Of a DNA stretch of 24,521 bases, positions 1-7,335 are shown piece after piece. Under the pieces are notes generated by a model. That model was not told where the DNA came from and did no database searches. It saw only the letters and a program-made list of their open reading frames with translations. The translations under genes and the position numbers were made by a program. Where the stretch lies: positions 1 to 24,521 of the forward strand of contig JALRHB010000008.1 of NCBI GenBank assembly GCA_023253245.1. Reading direction: 5' to 3'. The DNA is from Polynucleobacter sp. (GTDB taxonomy: Bacteria > Pseudomonadota > Gammaproteobacteria > Burkholderiales > Burkholderiaceae). Every line of letters begins with the position of its first letter. The first letter of the stretch is position 1.

Positions 1-122
1 AAGGAAATTGGTTATATATTGCAGGTCTTGGCACCGATCCCAGAGGTGGCAGGCCCTTTAATATTGCCAAGCAAGCTCGCGAGCATGATCCTGACGGTGC
101 TTATCAACGCATGTGGTTATGA
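1..122 (+). CDS. Cryptochrome/photolyase, DASH-type, C-terminal end (5' partial)
   Basis: Reading from base 3, 39 codons run to a TGA at 120-122; the rest of the gene lies upstream of the window. The visible peptide has the GNWLYIAG, DPRGGRPFNI and KQ-x-REHDPDGAY-x-RMW pattern found at the C-terminal end of the FAD-binding domain in DASH-type and related cryptochromes/photolyases. These flavoproteins use blue light to repair cyclobutane pyrimidine dimers or to signal. The protein ends immediately after the conserved Trp, a little shorter than many relatives. The gene is convergent with the DUF2237 gene, with only 11 nt between the stops and no visible terminator. The subclass assignment rests on this tail alone. 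Confidence 0.82.
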   Translation, partial: GNWLYIAGLGTDPRGGRPFNIAKQAREHDPDGAYQRMWL

Positions 123-133
123 AGGATCAGAAT

Positions 134-514
134 TTAGATTTCAGCAAGCTCTGCGTATTGTTTTAATACTTCGAGCGGAACTTTTTCTAATGCTTTGACA
201 TGAGTGCTCTCTAATTTAATCAGAGGAGCACACTTAGCTTCTAAGGCTTCTAGCCAGCGATTGAGGCAAAGACACCACTGATCACCAGCTACTAATCCTG
301 GGAATTGGTGCTCAGGTCTAGGAGTAATCAGATCATTACCTCTCGTGAGGCTAAATTGCAGAAAGTCATTCGTCACAATTGCGCAAACTAAATGACTACC
401 AAGATCCTCTTCATTGGTTTTGCAACAACCATCTCTAAAAAATCCAGTTAATGGATCAAATGAACAGGGCACTAAGGGCTGACCCAATACATTTAATGAG
501 GGTTCAAATTGCAT
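134..514 (-). CDS. DUF2237 family protein
   Basis: This small soluble protein of about 126 residues matches the DUF2237 (COG3651) pattern. It has NVLGQPLVPCS near residues 8-18, GFFRDGCC (24-31), GSHLVCA (39-45), RGNDL, FPGL-x-AGD and WCLC (80-83). It carries seven cysteines (17, 30, 31, 44, 81, 83 and 95), which suggests metal binding or redox chemistry, although the family has no established function. I chose the ATG at 514 because the family pattern begins just after it. A TTG at 550 would add 12 residues and has only a weak ribosome binding site. It is probably the last gene of a leftward operon behind the histidine phosphatase and the SDR. Confidence 0.85.
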   Translation of the reverse strand: MQFEPSLNVLGQPLVPCSFDPLTGFFRDGCCKTNEEDLGSHLVCAIVTNDFLQFSLTRGNDLITPRPEHQFPGLVAGDQWCLCLNRWLEALEAKCAPLIKLESTHVKALEKVPLEVLKQYAELAEI

Positions 515-573
515 ATAAACTTTCTGCCAATGGCTTGTGGTTGCTGACAAAATTCCAAAATGAATAAAATAAC

Positions 574-1164
574 TTACGGGCTTGAATACAACTGGTGAGA
601 TAGATATCTTCCTTGAGCATCCACTTTAACCAAAATCATTTCTCCAGGGGCAACTGATCGGCCAGTAAATGCTCTAATATTGACTTGATGTGTGACCATA
701 ATGATAGGAGCGTGTGGATTTTTCTGATGCGCTCTGGAAATGAGTTGGATTAAGTTTTTAGTCTGAACATCAGCTTGATTTGTGTTATCAAAAAATGAGC
801 CAAGAGCTGGTTCAATGGTGACATCCCCCTTATTAAGGAGATGAGCAGTGTCAATGCAGCGACACCATGGGCTGCTAAACACTTGTGCCTTACTAACGCC
901 TTCTTTAGTCAACCAGTCCCCAATTGCTTTGGCTTGTTTTCTTCCAAAGTCACCCAGATTGCGTTGTGTACTGCAGTCGTTGAGTTGATAGTTTTGAGGA
1001 TCACCAAATCCAGGGGCATCAGCATGCCTCATGAGAAGAATGTGTTTGCCATCTTGCAAGGCGTTTGCCAAGGCAGTCTGCGCCATCACCGGACTAGTTC
1101 CTGCTAGTAGCAAGATCATGAAGTGATAAGTAATCCATTTTAGGGGTGAAGCGATATTTACCAA
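574..1164 (-). CDS. Secreted histidine phosphatase family protein
   Basis: This is a histidine phosphatase (phosphoglycerate mutase-like) superfamily member. LMRHADAPG at 44-52 supplies the phospho-accepting His in an RHA rather than RHG context. R68 precedes a GRKQA segment, SSPWCRC lies at 97-103, and the second catalytic His is in VTHQVNI (H159). The start is probably the TTG at 1164. It gives a basic and hydrophobic signal peptide ending VMA/Q near residue 28, and a GAGAGG-like ribosome binding site sits 5 nt upstream. The alternative ATG at 1119 would leave a leader without positive charge. The TTG overlaps the end of the upstream SDR gene, implying translational coupling. A periplasmic location is inferred; the substrate is unknown. 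Confidence 0.85.
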   Translation of the reverse strand: MVNIASPLKWITYHFMILLLAGTSPVMAQTALANALQDGKHILLMRHADAPGFGDPQNYQLNDCSTQRNLGDFGRKQAKAIGDWLTKEGVSKAQVFSSPWCRCIDTAHLLNKGDVTIEPALGSFFDNTNQADVQTKNLIQLISRAHQKNPHAPIIMVTHQVNIRAFTGRSVAPGEMILVKVDAQGRYLSHQLYSSP

Positions 1165-1853
1165 GGCAGCCTCTCACCGGAATAGCTCAAGAAACTGCCA
1201 GAGTCCTCTTTAGTCACCGAGAATATTACCTCGAGCATATCTTGAGCCGCATCTAGTGGTGGCCGACCAATCTGTTCACCTTTAAATGGTTTTGAAAGTT
1301 TTGAATTGACCGTGCCTGGATGAAGTGCAATCACAGCGCACTGAGGTTTTGTTCTGGAAAATTCAATAGCGGTAGTTTTAATAAGCATATTGAGCGCCGC
1401 CTTAGAGGCGCGATAGCTGTACCAGCCCCCCAGACGGTTATCTTCAATGCTTCCTACTTTGGCCGATAGGGTAGCCATTACAGATCCAGTGGGATCTAAT
1501 AGTTTTGAAAAGTATTTGATGGTTAGTGCAGGCCCGATAGCATTAATTTGCATAAGCTGCATGAGTTGTTCAGCATGCAGGTCTTCAAGTCGTTTTTCGG
1601 GCATCCACTTTTCTGAATGTAGCGCCCCAATAGTGTTAATAATGAGTTGAAAAGGCCCTTTTTCTAACAAGGAATTAGCGCTAGAGGCAATCGAGTGTGG
1701 ATCATCGTAGTTAATTGAATGAGAGGAATTTCGGTGAATTCCAAGCACTTCAAGGCAGTTGGGATTTATTTCGAGCAATTCTTGAAAAGCTGAGCCTATC
1801 GTTCCGGAGGATCCAATAATCAATGCGCGAAATGGGGTTGGCACTAGAGACAT
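1158..1853 (-). CDS. SDR family NAD(P)-dependent oxidoreductase (C-factor-like)
   Basis: A 231-residue classical-type short-chain dehydrogenase. The Rossmann motif G14-SSGTI-G20 binds the nucleotide, the usual NNAG is replaced by NTIGAL (73-78), S130 or S135 may be the catalytic Ser, and the Y147-RAS-K151 pair is intact. HPGTV near residues 178-182 matches the PG motif after the active site. It resembles the CsgA/C-factor-like SDRs that often sit beside photolyase genes in proteobacteria; the substrate is unknown. It is the first gene of a leftward operon (SDR, histidine phosphatase, DUF2237), divergent from the TIGR03643 gene. I see no convincing sigma70 promoter in the short divergent gap. 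Confidence 0.88.
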   Translation of the reverse strand: MSLVPTPFRALIIGSSGTIGSAFQELLEINPNCLEVLGIHRNSSHSINYDDPHSIASSANSLLEKGPFQLIINTIGALHSEKWMPEKRLEDLHAEQLMQLMQINAIGPALTIKYFSKLLDPTGSVMATLSAKVGSIEDNRLGGWYSYRASKAALNMLIKTTAIEFSRTKPQCAVIALHPGTVNSKLSKPFKGEQIGRPPLDAAQDMLEVIFSVTKEDSGSFLSYSGERLPW

Positions 1854-1925
1854 AGTTGATTGGTTTTGAGAAATGCAATTAGGGCATGTTCAGCTAGTTT
1901 ATTGAATAAGTCTTACACTTGCAGA

Positions 1926-2195
1926 GTGAGTAAAGAAAAGACGATATTGCTCTGCGAGGCTGATCTTTCGAGGCTAATTGAGATGGCCTGGGAGGATCGC
2001 ACGCCATTTGATGCCATAGAGGAAAATTTTGGTGTATCTGAGCCACAGGTGATTTCCTTGATGCGCTCCGCGCTTAAACGAAGCTCTTTCAATTTGTGGC
2101 GTAAGCGAGTCACTGGTAGGGCAACAAAGCATGTAGCTCTCAGAGGTAAATTGGTGACCCGTGCTTATTGCCCTACGCAATACAAGCAAAGGTAA
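1926..2195 (+). CDS. TIGR03643/DUF2805 family small protein
   Basis: An 89-residue basic protein. The segment IEMAWEDRTPFDAIEENFG followed by V-S-x-x-x-V-x-x-LMR and SSFNLWRKRVTGRATKH is the signature of the TIGR03643 (DUF2805) family, which appears to have a helix-turn-helix-like fold but no established role. Family members are often found beside cryptochrome/photolyase genes. I chose the GTG at 1926 because the family pattern begins about 15 residues in. An upstream TTG at 1860 would add 22 residues without family-like sequence and would abut the divergent SDR. Its stop lies 5 nt before the next start, so it is probably the first gene of the rightward operon. Confidence 0.8.
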   Translation: MSKEKTILLCEADLSRLIEMAWEDRTPFDAIEENFGVSEPQVISLMRSALKRSSFNLWRKRVTGRATKHVALRGKLVTRAYCPTQYKQR

Positions 2196-2200
2196 CACCC

Positions 2201-2599
2201 ATGAAAAAGTTGACGATGTTTTATGACGGACAATGCCCTTTGTGTCAGGCTGAGATTCAGTTTCTATCTTCTCGTAATCATGCTGAGTTATTAAGCTTTG
2301 TTGATATTCACTCGCAGCAGTATTCACCAGAGAAGGTAGGCGTTTCTTGCTCTCAAGCACTGGCAGCGATGTATGCTCTGTATGATGATGGTGAGTTGAT
2401 TAGTGGCATTGATGTTTTTTCGGCTGCGTATGCGAGGGCAAATTTACCGTTCTTAGCATGGTTATTTTCACTTCCAATACTTCAGCCTATTTTGAGGCGG
2501 GGCTATCATTTTTTTGCCAAGCACCGTCATGCAATCTCGAATATTTTCGGGCCTCCAGCCTTATGGTTAGTTAATGTAGTCAGTAAGCAGGGCAAATAA
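2201..2599 (+). CDS. DCC family (DUF393) thiol-disulfide oxidoreductase-like protein
   Basis: A 132-residue member of the DCC/DUF393 family. FYDGQCPLC at 7-15 is the defining D-x-x-C-P-x-C motif, with C12 and C15 placed as in a thioredoxin-like fold. A hydrophobic stretch around residues 85-100 (PFLAWLFSLPILQPI) precedes a basic segment, as in many family members. The ATG at 2201 has an AAAGG ribosome binding site; an in-frame upstream TTG at 2168 is disfavoured because it would overlap the preceding gene. Redox activity is predicted from the family and not established. The gene lies between the TIGR03643 gene and the chalcone isomerase-like gene, only 5 nt from each, so one transcript is likely. 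Confidence 0.87.
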   Translation: MKKLTMFYDGQCPLCQAEIQFLSSRNHAELLSFVDIHSQQYSPEKVGVSCSQALAAMYALYDDGELISGIDVFSAAYARANLPFLAWLFSLPILQPILRRGYHFFAKHRHAISNIFGPPALWLVNVVSKQGK

Positions 2600-2604
2600 T
2601 CCTC

Positions 2605-3153
2605 ATGAAATTTCTATCTTGCACGGCAATTTCAATTTTTTTGCTAAGTACCATTTCAGTCTGCTTAGCCAAAGATATCTCGCATATTGAGGGCGCTCTA
2701 AGTCAAGTTCAGCCCCAGGGGGTTGGAAGACTAAATTTTTGGGGCTTTCATGTATACGATGCCACCCTTTACCGAAGTATCCATAAAGACTCTCCAGAAT
2801 TTGCATTAGATATTAAATATCAAAAATCTTTTTCTGGACTATCTATTGCTAATCGCACTGCCGAGGAAATGAGAAAGATTGGTGTGCCGGAGAGCCAAGC
2901 GGTGGTCTGGGGAAATGAATTAGCAAAGATATTGCCTAATGTTGAGCCAGGCCAGACTTTGACTGGCGTATATTCTCCTGGACAAGGCACCACCTTATTT
3001 TTTGACGGTAAAAAAATTGCTCAAATTCCTGGTGCAGATTTTTCGAGAGCATTTTTTGGTATCTGGCTTGACTCCAAAACCAGTGTGCCAAAGTTAAGGT
3101 CTGAATTACTGGGCAAGGGCTGCCCACCACCACTAATTTCGGGGACATGCTAA
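2605..3153 (+). CDS. Chalcone isomerase-like family protein, secreted
   Basis: A 182-residue protein with a signal peptide (hydrophobic segment 6-20, likely cleavage after CLA near residue 22). The body matches the bacterial chalcone isomerase-like domain: GxGRLNFWGFHVYDATLY, then LDIKYQKSFSG, then AEEMRKIGVPE, and a late G-x-x-LFFDGKKI segment. Bacterial members of this fold are mostly of unknown activity, and fatty-acid or isoprenoid-type ligands have been discussed for the fold. Flavonoid chemistry should not be assumed here. The gene starts 5 nt after the DCC-family stop. It overlaps the DUF3833 lipoprotein gene at TAATG, so the two envelope proteins are probably made together. Confidence 0.87.
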   Translation: MKFLSCTAISIFLLSTISVCLAKDISHIEGALSQVQPQGVGRLNFWGFHVYDATLYRSIHKDSPEFALDIKYQKSFSGLSIANRTAEEMRKIGVPESQAVVWGNELAKILPNVEPGQTLTGVYSPGQGTTLFFDGKKIAQIPGADFSRAFFGIWLDSKTSVPKLRSELLGKGCPPPLISGTC

Positions 3154-3707
3154 TGAGTAATATGAAGGCAATTTTAAATTTTGGATTGGGGTGCGTTGTC
3201 GCGCTTGGTTTGATGGCTTGCTCATCTCCAACTGTTACACAGTATGCTCAAGAAACTCCAAAATTAGACCTGAGTGAATATTTCAATGGCACGGTTGATG
3301 CGTATGGCATCTTCACGGATCGCAGTGGTAATGTACAAAAGCGTTTTACCGTTCTCTTGGTAGCCAAGTGGTCTGTAGTTGATGGCAAAAAAACGGGCAT
3401 ATTGGATGAGAGCTTTGAGTACTCAGATGGAACAAAACAAAAACGCATTTGGACTCTGACAGAGGTGACTCCCGGAAAGTACATTGGCACTGCAGATGAT
3501 GTGATTGGCGAGGCGCTTGGGGAGTCATCAGGTAATGCCCTCAATTGGACATACACCCTAGCACTGCCAGTTGATAAATCCATTTACCATGTTCAATTTA
3601 ATGATTGGATGTACCTTGTCACTCCTAAAGTTATGATCAATAAGGCTAAGATGAGCAAGTTTGGCATAGATTTGGGGGAAGTGACTTTGAGTTTTTACAA
3701 GCGCTAG
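3153..3707 (+). CDS. DUF3833 family lipoprotein
   Basis: A 184-residue protein with a lipoprotein signal: a hydrophobic leader followed by the lipobox L20-MA-C23. The mature part has the DUF3833 pattern, with LDLSEYFNGTVDAYGIFTDR, VQKRF, FEYSDGTKQKRIWTL, a middle GEALG-x-SSGNALNWTY and a C-terminal FNDWMYLV. The function of the family is unknown, and it is commonly found beside chalcone isomerase-like and photolyase genes. I chose the ATG at 3153, which overlaps the preceding stop as TAATG. An ATG at 3147 would add two residues and is also possible. The protein should be anchored to the outer or inner membrane, facing the periplasm. Confidence 0.87.
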   Translation: MSNMKAILNFGLGCVVALGLMACSSPTVTQYAQETPKLDLSEYFNGTVDAYGIFTDRSGNVQKRFTVLLVAKWSVVDGKKTGILDESFEYSDGTKQKRIWTLTEVTPGKYIGTADDVIGEALGESSGNALNWTYTLALPVDKSIYHVQFNDWMYLVTPKVMINKAKMSKFGIDLGEVTLSFYKR

Positions 3708-3734
3708 ATTGCCCAATTCACTCAGGAAATTATT

Positions 3735-5261
3735 GTGAAAAAGCTGATTCTAGTGCTGGGCGATCAGCTTGATATTCAAAATCCACTACTCAAAAGTATC
3801 AATGTAAAAACAGACCAGGTTGTGATGATTGAGTCTGTGGTTGAGGCTCAATACGTCTGGTCGCATAAGGCGAAAATTGCCCTATTTCTGTCGGCAATGC
3901 GCCACTTTTCTGCCGAGCTTGAAGCCCTTGGCATCCCGCTTCTTTATATCAAGCAATCACCTCAATCAATAGCTGATACTTTACGAGAAATCATTATTCG
4001 GGAAGGGGTTACTCATCTTGCTTGCCTTGAGCCTGGTGAGTGGAGGCTAAAGCAGGAGATTGTCAATCTAGTCTCACAGTTAAAAATAGCATTAGAGATG
4101 CTGGAGGATCCCCACTTTTATTGCTCTCATCAAGAGTTCAATGATTGGGTAGTGGGTAAGAAAGAATTACGTCTGGAGTTCTTTTATAGGCTCATGCGTA
4201 AGAAACATCAGATTCTAGTAGATTCGCAAGGAAACCCTGAGGGTGGACAGTGGAATTTTGATCGCGATAATCGCAAGCCATTTCCCAAGAAAGGCCCGGG
4301 CCTGATTTCTCCTCCTGAATTTTTTGAGCCAGATAACATCACTAAAGAAGTTATTGATTTTGTAGAAAAAACGTATCCCGATCATCCCGGATCTTTGCAA
4401 TACTTTCAGTGGCCAGTGACTCGTACGCAGGCCTTAATTGCTCTGGATGGATTTGTACGGCACCGCTTACCAACTTTTGGAATTTATGAAGATGCTATGT
4501 GGACCGATACACCTTTTGCTTGGCACTCTCTTTTATCTAGCGCACTCAATCTCAAATTATTAAATCCTCGAGAAGTCATAGGGGCGGTACTACTGGCTTG
4601 GAAAAAATTTGATCTAGATCTATCCACTGTAGAGGGATTTATTCGGCAAATACTTGGCTGGAGAGAATTTGTACGAGGGATGTACTATCTGGACATGCCG
4701 CAGATGGCAACAGATAACTTCTATGATCATCACCATCCTTTGCCTAAATGGTATTGGAATGGCAACACCAAGATGAATTGCATGCGTCACGCCATAAGAC
4801 AAACTCTGGATTACGGCTATGCTCATCATATTCAACGCCTCATGGTGACTGGCAACTTTGCCTTACTAGCGGAAATATTGCCTCAAGAAGTCTGTGATTG
4901 GTATCTGGCAATTTATATTGATGCGATTGAGTGGGTCGAACTGCCTAATACTGCCGGAATGGCATTATTTGCGAATGGTGGAAGGTTTACAAGTAAGCCC
5001 TATATTGCTAGTGGTGCATACATCAATAGAATGAGTAACTATTGTTCAGGCTGTCAATATGACCCTACAATCCGCTTTGGTGAGCGAGCTTGTCCAATTA
5101 CCAATTTGTATTGGAACTTTTTAATCAAGCATCGCAAGGACTTTGATAGTAGCCCGCGGACGCGCTTAATGACTGCCAATCTGGCGAGGATTGATGTTTC
5201 TGATCAGGCTGCCATCCAGGCCCATGCGAAATCTATTTTGACCAACCTAGAAAGTTTGTAG
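3735..5261 (+). CDS. phrB: Iron-sulfur bacterial cryptochrome/(6-4) photolyase (FeS-BCP, PhrB type)
   Basis: A 508-residue protein of the FeS-BCP group. It has the family N-terminus (LILVLGDQLD), the GEWRL and NFDRDNR segments in the antenna-proximal half, then an FAD-binding helical domain (GWREFVRGMYY). Cysteines 349, 437, 440 and 453 are spaced like the four [4Fe-4S] ligands of Agrobacterium PhrB, each offset by one residue, and the length is nearly identical to that protein. Members repair UV (6-4) photoproducts with FAD, a lumazine antenna and the cluster. The GTG start at 3735 has AGGAA 6 nt upstream. It follows the DUF3833 gene by 27 nt and is likely the last gene of the rightward operon. 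The symbol follows that homolog; repair versus signalling cannot be told from sequence alone. Confidence 0.92.
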   Translation: MKKLILVLGDQLDIQNPLLKSINVKTDQVVMIESVVEAQYVWSHKAKIALFLSAMRHFSAELEALGIPLLYIKQSPQSIADTLREIIIREGVTHLACLEPGEWRLKQEIVNLVSQLKIALEMLEDPHFYCSHQEFNDWVVGKKELRLEFFYRLMRKKHQILVDSQGNPEGGQWNFDRDNRKPFPKKGPGLISPPEFFEPDNITKEVIDFVEKTYPDHPGSLQYFQWPVTRTQALIALDGFVRHRLPTFGIYEDAMWTDTPFAWHSLLSSALNLKLLNPREVIGAVLLAWKKFDLDLSTVEGFIRQILGWREFVRGMYYLDMPQMATDNFYDHHHPLPKWYWNGNTKMNCMRHAIRQTLDYGYAHHIQRLMVTGNFALLAEILPQEVCDWYLAIYIDAIEWVELPNTAGMALFANGGRFTSKPYIASGAYINRMSNYCSGCQYDPTIRFGERACPITNLYWNFLIKHRKDFDSSPRTRLMTANLARIDVSDQAAIQAHAKSILTNLESL

Positions 5262-5329
5262 CTAGGAACGGCACATTTTCGCGTTTTGTGTCACACTTTC
5301 AGCAACAAAGCTAAAGGTAATGAAGCGCC

Positions 5330-5782
5330 ATGAGAATAGAAGATGCCGATCCAGCAAGACATGCGGGTATTGAGTACCCCATGGAGGTGGGTGCACCCGT
5401 TTTTGCGCCCATTAAAGTTACCGAAGAAAAAGATAAAGCGGTTAATGTTGCTCGCCAAAATGCCAAACTAGAATACGATCGCATCATGGAGCAGGCTGAA
5501 GTTCTCATGAAGCAGGCGCGGGCACTACAGGCTCGTCTAGATGCTACTGAGATGGTTCATAGTGCTAAATTTAGTTTTAATCCTATTCATGGCAAGATTT
5601 ACCACCTCTATTTTGATGCTCGCAATGGTGTCAATGTGTTAATCCAAAATGGACCGCAAGAATGGAGTTGTGGTATCCCTGCTGATTGGACATACTCGAT
5701 GGCTGTAAAGAAGTTGGGTGATAGCACTTGGGCTGTTATTGAAGATGAAGAATTGGCATCAACTGCTCTTGCGGTAAGATAA
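5330..5782 (+). CDS. DUF2452 domain-containing protein
   Basis: A 150-residue soluble protein matching DUF2452. A probable coiled coil spans about 33-72, rich in Ala, Lys, Glu and Gln with repeated alkyl residues. It is followed by a compact domain with the hallmark GKIYHLYFD segment and a W-x-x-x-IPADW-like stretch. No catalytic residues are apparent and the role of the family is unknown. The ATG at 5330 has an AAAGG element upstream. The gene lies 30 nt ahead of the quinone oxidoreductase gene and may share its transcript, which would end at the terminator at 6820-6841. Confidence 0.8.
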   Translation: MRIEDADPARHAGIEYPMEVGAPVFAPIKVTEEKDKAVNVARQNAKLEYDRIMEQAEVLMKQARALQARLDATEMVHSAKFSFNPIHGKIYHLYFDARNGVNVLIQNGPQEWSCGIPADWTYSMAVKKLGDSTWAVIEDEELASTALAVR

Positions 5783-5812
5783 TTTTTTACAAAAACAATA
5801 TATAGGTGACTT

Positions 5813-6793
5813 GTGACAACTGCTCGAATGGTTAGTATTTCCGAATTAGGCAATGCCGATGTTATTAAATTAATTGACAAAGAGCTCCCAGCTCCTGGTA
5901 AAGGTGAGGTTCAACTTCGTCAAACTGCTATCGGCTTTAATTTTATAGATGTTTACCAACGCTCAGGCTACTACCCTTTAGATTTGCCAACAGGCTTGGG
6001 TCATGAGGCTGTTGGTGTAGTTGAGGCAATCGGTGAAGGCGTCACTCGCTATAAGGTTGGTGACCGCGTAATGTACATGAACGCGGGAATTGGCGCCTAT
6101 GCCAGTGCGCGCAATGTACCTGAGGACAAATTGGTGCCAGTGCCAGATAATGTTTCTGATGAGGTTGCAGCAGCAGTTTTTTTTAAAGCCATGACTGCGC
6201 AGTATTTGATTCAAAAAACTTATCGAGTCAAAGCAGGTGATGTAGTGTTAGTGCATGCCGCTGCTGGTGGAGTTGGTCAAATTTTGGCTGGGTGGGCAAA
6301 GTCTCTTGGTGCTTTTGTGGTTGGTACTGTGGGTTCGCCAGCTAAATTTGCGGCAGCTAAAGAGGCCGGCTGCGATGCAGTAGTGGATTATTCTCAGCCT
6401 AATTGGGTGGAGGAGGTAATTAAAGCCACTGGTGGACGCAAAGCCAACGTCGTCTATGACTCAGTTGCTAAAACGACCTTCTTGGGATCCTTGGATTGTG
6501 CTGCACCATTTGCTACGGTTGCTCTGTTTGGAGCAGCCTCTGGTCCAGCGCCAGAGATTCAGCCTGAGATTCTGAATAAAAAAGGTTGCCTATTTTTAAC
6601 CAGGCCTTCAGTGTTCCCGCACAATGCTACTCCTGAATTACTCCGAGAAAATGCCCGCGCAGTATTTGATGCTATTGCAGAAGGTCGTGTGAAGGTAAAG
6701 ATTGGCGCCAAATTTTCATTGGAGGAGGCTGCAAAAGCCCACAAAGCTGCAGAAGGAAGGCAAGTTGCCGGTGCTATTGTTATGATCCCGTAG
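5813..6793 (+). CDS. NADPH:quinone oxidoreductase, zinc-independent MDR family
   Basis: A 326-residue medium-chain dehydrogenase/reductase of the zinc-free quinone oxidoreductase type. The N-terminal GroES-like domain has FNFIDVYQRSGYYP and GHEAVGVVEAIGEGV. The cofactor domain has H148-AAAGGVGQ, followed by GCDAVVDY. The structural and catalytic zinc cysteines of alcohol dehydrogenases are absent. The family transfers hydride from NADPH to quinones or related electrophiles in the cytoplasm; the physiological acceptor here is unknown. The GTG at 5813 has AGGTGA close upstream; an ATG at 5828 is an alternative start. The length is normal and the gene is followed by an intrinsic terminator. Confidence 0.9.
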   Translation: MTTARMVSISELGNADVIKLIDKELPAPGKGEVQLRQTAIGFNFIDVYQRSGYYPLDLPTGLGHEAVGVVEAIGEGVTRYKVGDRVMYMNAGIGAYASARNVPEDKLVPVPDNVSDEVAAAVFFKAMTAQYLIQKTYRVKAGDVVLVHAAAGGVGQILAGWAKSLGAFVVGTVGSPAKFAAAKEAGCDAVVDYSQPNWVEEVIKATGGRKANVVYDSVAKTTFLGSLDCAAPFATVALFGAASGPAPEIQPEILNKKGCLFLTRPSVFPHNATPELLRENARAVFDAIAEGRVKVKIGAKFSLEEAAKAHKAAEGRQVAGAIVMIP

Positions 6794-6819
6794 TCCTTAA
6801 TGACTCATTTACAAACCTA

Positions 6820-6841
6820 CCCCGCAATAGCGGGGTTTTTT
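6820..6841 (+). terminator. Intrinsic terminator after the quinone oxidoreductase gene
   Basis: CCCCGC (6820-6825) pairs perfectly with GCGGGG (6830-6835) across an AATA loop, followed by six T residues at 6836-6841. It sits 27 nt after the stop of the quinone oxidoreductase gene and should end that transcript. Confidence 0.93.
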
Positions 6842-6843
6842 AT

Positions 6844-6869
6844 TGGGTATTTGATACCCAGTTGATCAA
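6844..6869. promoter_or_regulatory. Two adjacent palindromes ahead of the 6919-8081 gene pair
   Basis: TGGGTAT (6844-6850) and ATACCCA (6854-6860) form a perfect inverted repeat with a 3-nt centre. One base later TTGATCAA (6862-6869) is an 8-bp palindrome. No T-run follows, so a second terminator is unlikely. A dimeric regulator operator is the simplest reading, but no -35/-10 pair with good spacing was found to anchor it. Confidence 0.35.
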
Positions 6870-6918
6870 TCTGCGCAGTAGAATAATTCATCATCAATAC
6901 ATTCCTTTAAAAATCTTT

Positions 6919-7335
6919 ATGAAGCTAATAAATCTATTTGCAAAGTCGCTACTTGCGGGGTTTACTTTGATGTGGGTTTGTTTTGTGCAGGCGCAAATTC
7001 CCGATACTAACTATTCTCAAGGCATCTCTTACATCACCGGCGGCGTGGGAGAGGAGGAGGCGCAAGCAATTGTTGCAGAAGCAAAGCAATGGCCGCTAAT
7101 GCTTGAGCTTTCTCAACTAGAAAATGGAAGAGGGGTTTGGATCTTTGGTGCCAAGATTAAGATCTTAAATGCCCGGAAGAAACTTATTTTTGATGCTCAG
7201 GCTGATGGCCCTTACATGCTGGTTAATTTAACTCAGGGGGATTATTTGATTGAGGCTAGCTATCAAAATGTGATGCAAAAGAGGGCAATTAACATTACTT
7301 CATCCCCGCAAAAAGTGAATATCTTCTGGAAATGA
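6919..7335 (+). CDS. Small secreted protein with carboxypeptidase-regulatory-like fold
   Basis: A 138-residue protein with a signal peptide: MKLIN, a hydrophobic core at 11-23 and likely cleavage VQA/Q at 25-26. The mature protein has a YITGGVGEEEA segment and a beta-rich tail (VWIFGAKIKILNARKK, DGPYMLVNLTQGDYLIEASY) with the look of a carboxypeptidase regulatory-like or transthyretin-like beta domain. No catalytic residues are seen. I chose the ATG at 6919 because it begins the signal peptide; a TTG at 6862 would put 19 extra residues in front. The ribosome binding site is weak. Its stop overlaps the next start as ATGA, so it is translationally coupled to the binding-protein-like gene. Function unknown; periplasmic location inferred. 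Confidence 0.7.
   Translation: MKLINLFAKSLLAGFTLMWVCFVQAQIPDTNYSQGISYITGGVGEEEAQAIVAEAKQWPLMLELSQLENGRGVWIFGAKIKILNARKKLIFDAQADGPYMLVNLTQGDYLIEASYQNVMQKRAINITSSPQKVNIFWK

Noticed and set aside
841..1107. Open frame of 88 codons on the + strand
   Set aside because: It is antisense to the histidine phosphatase gene, whose motifs are clear, and its peptide shows no family features.
5265..5300. GGAAC...GTCACA as an ECF-type (RpoE-like) promoter ahead of the DUF2452 gene
   Set aside because: The spacing between the two elements is too long for the sigma-E consensus.
6862..6869. TTGATCAA as a possible second FNR site
   Set aside because: The half-sites abut without the required 4-nt spacer, so it is only a palindrome.
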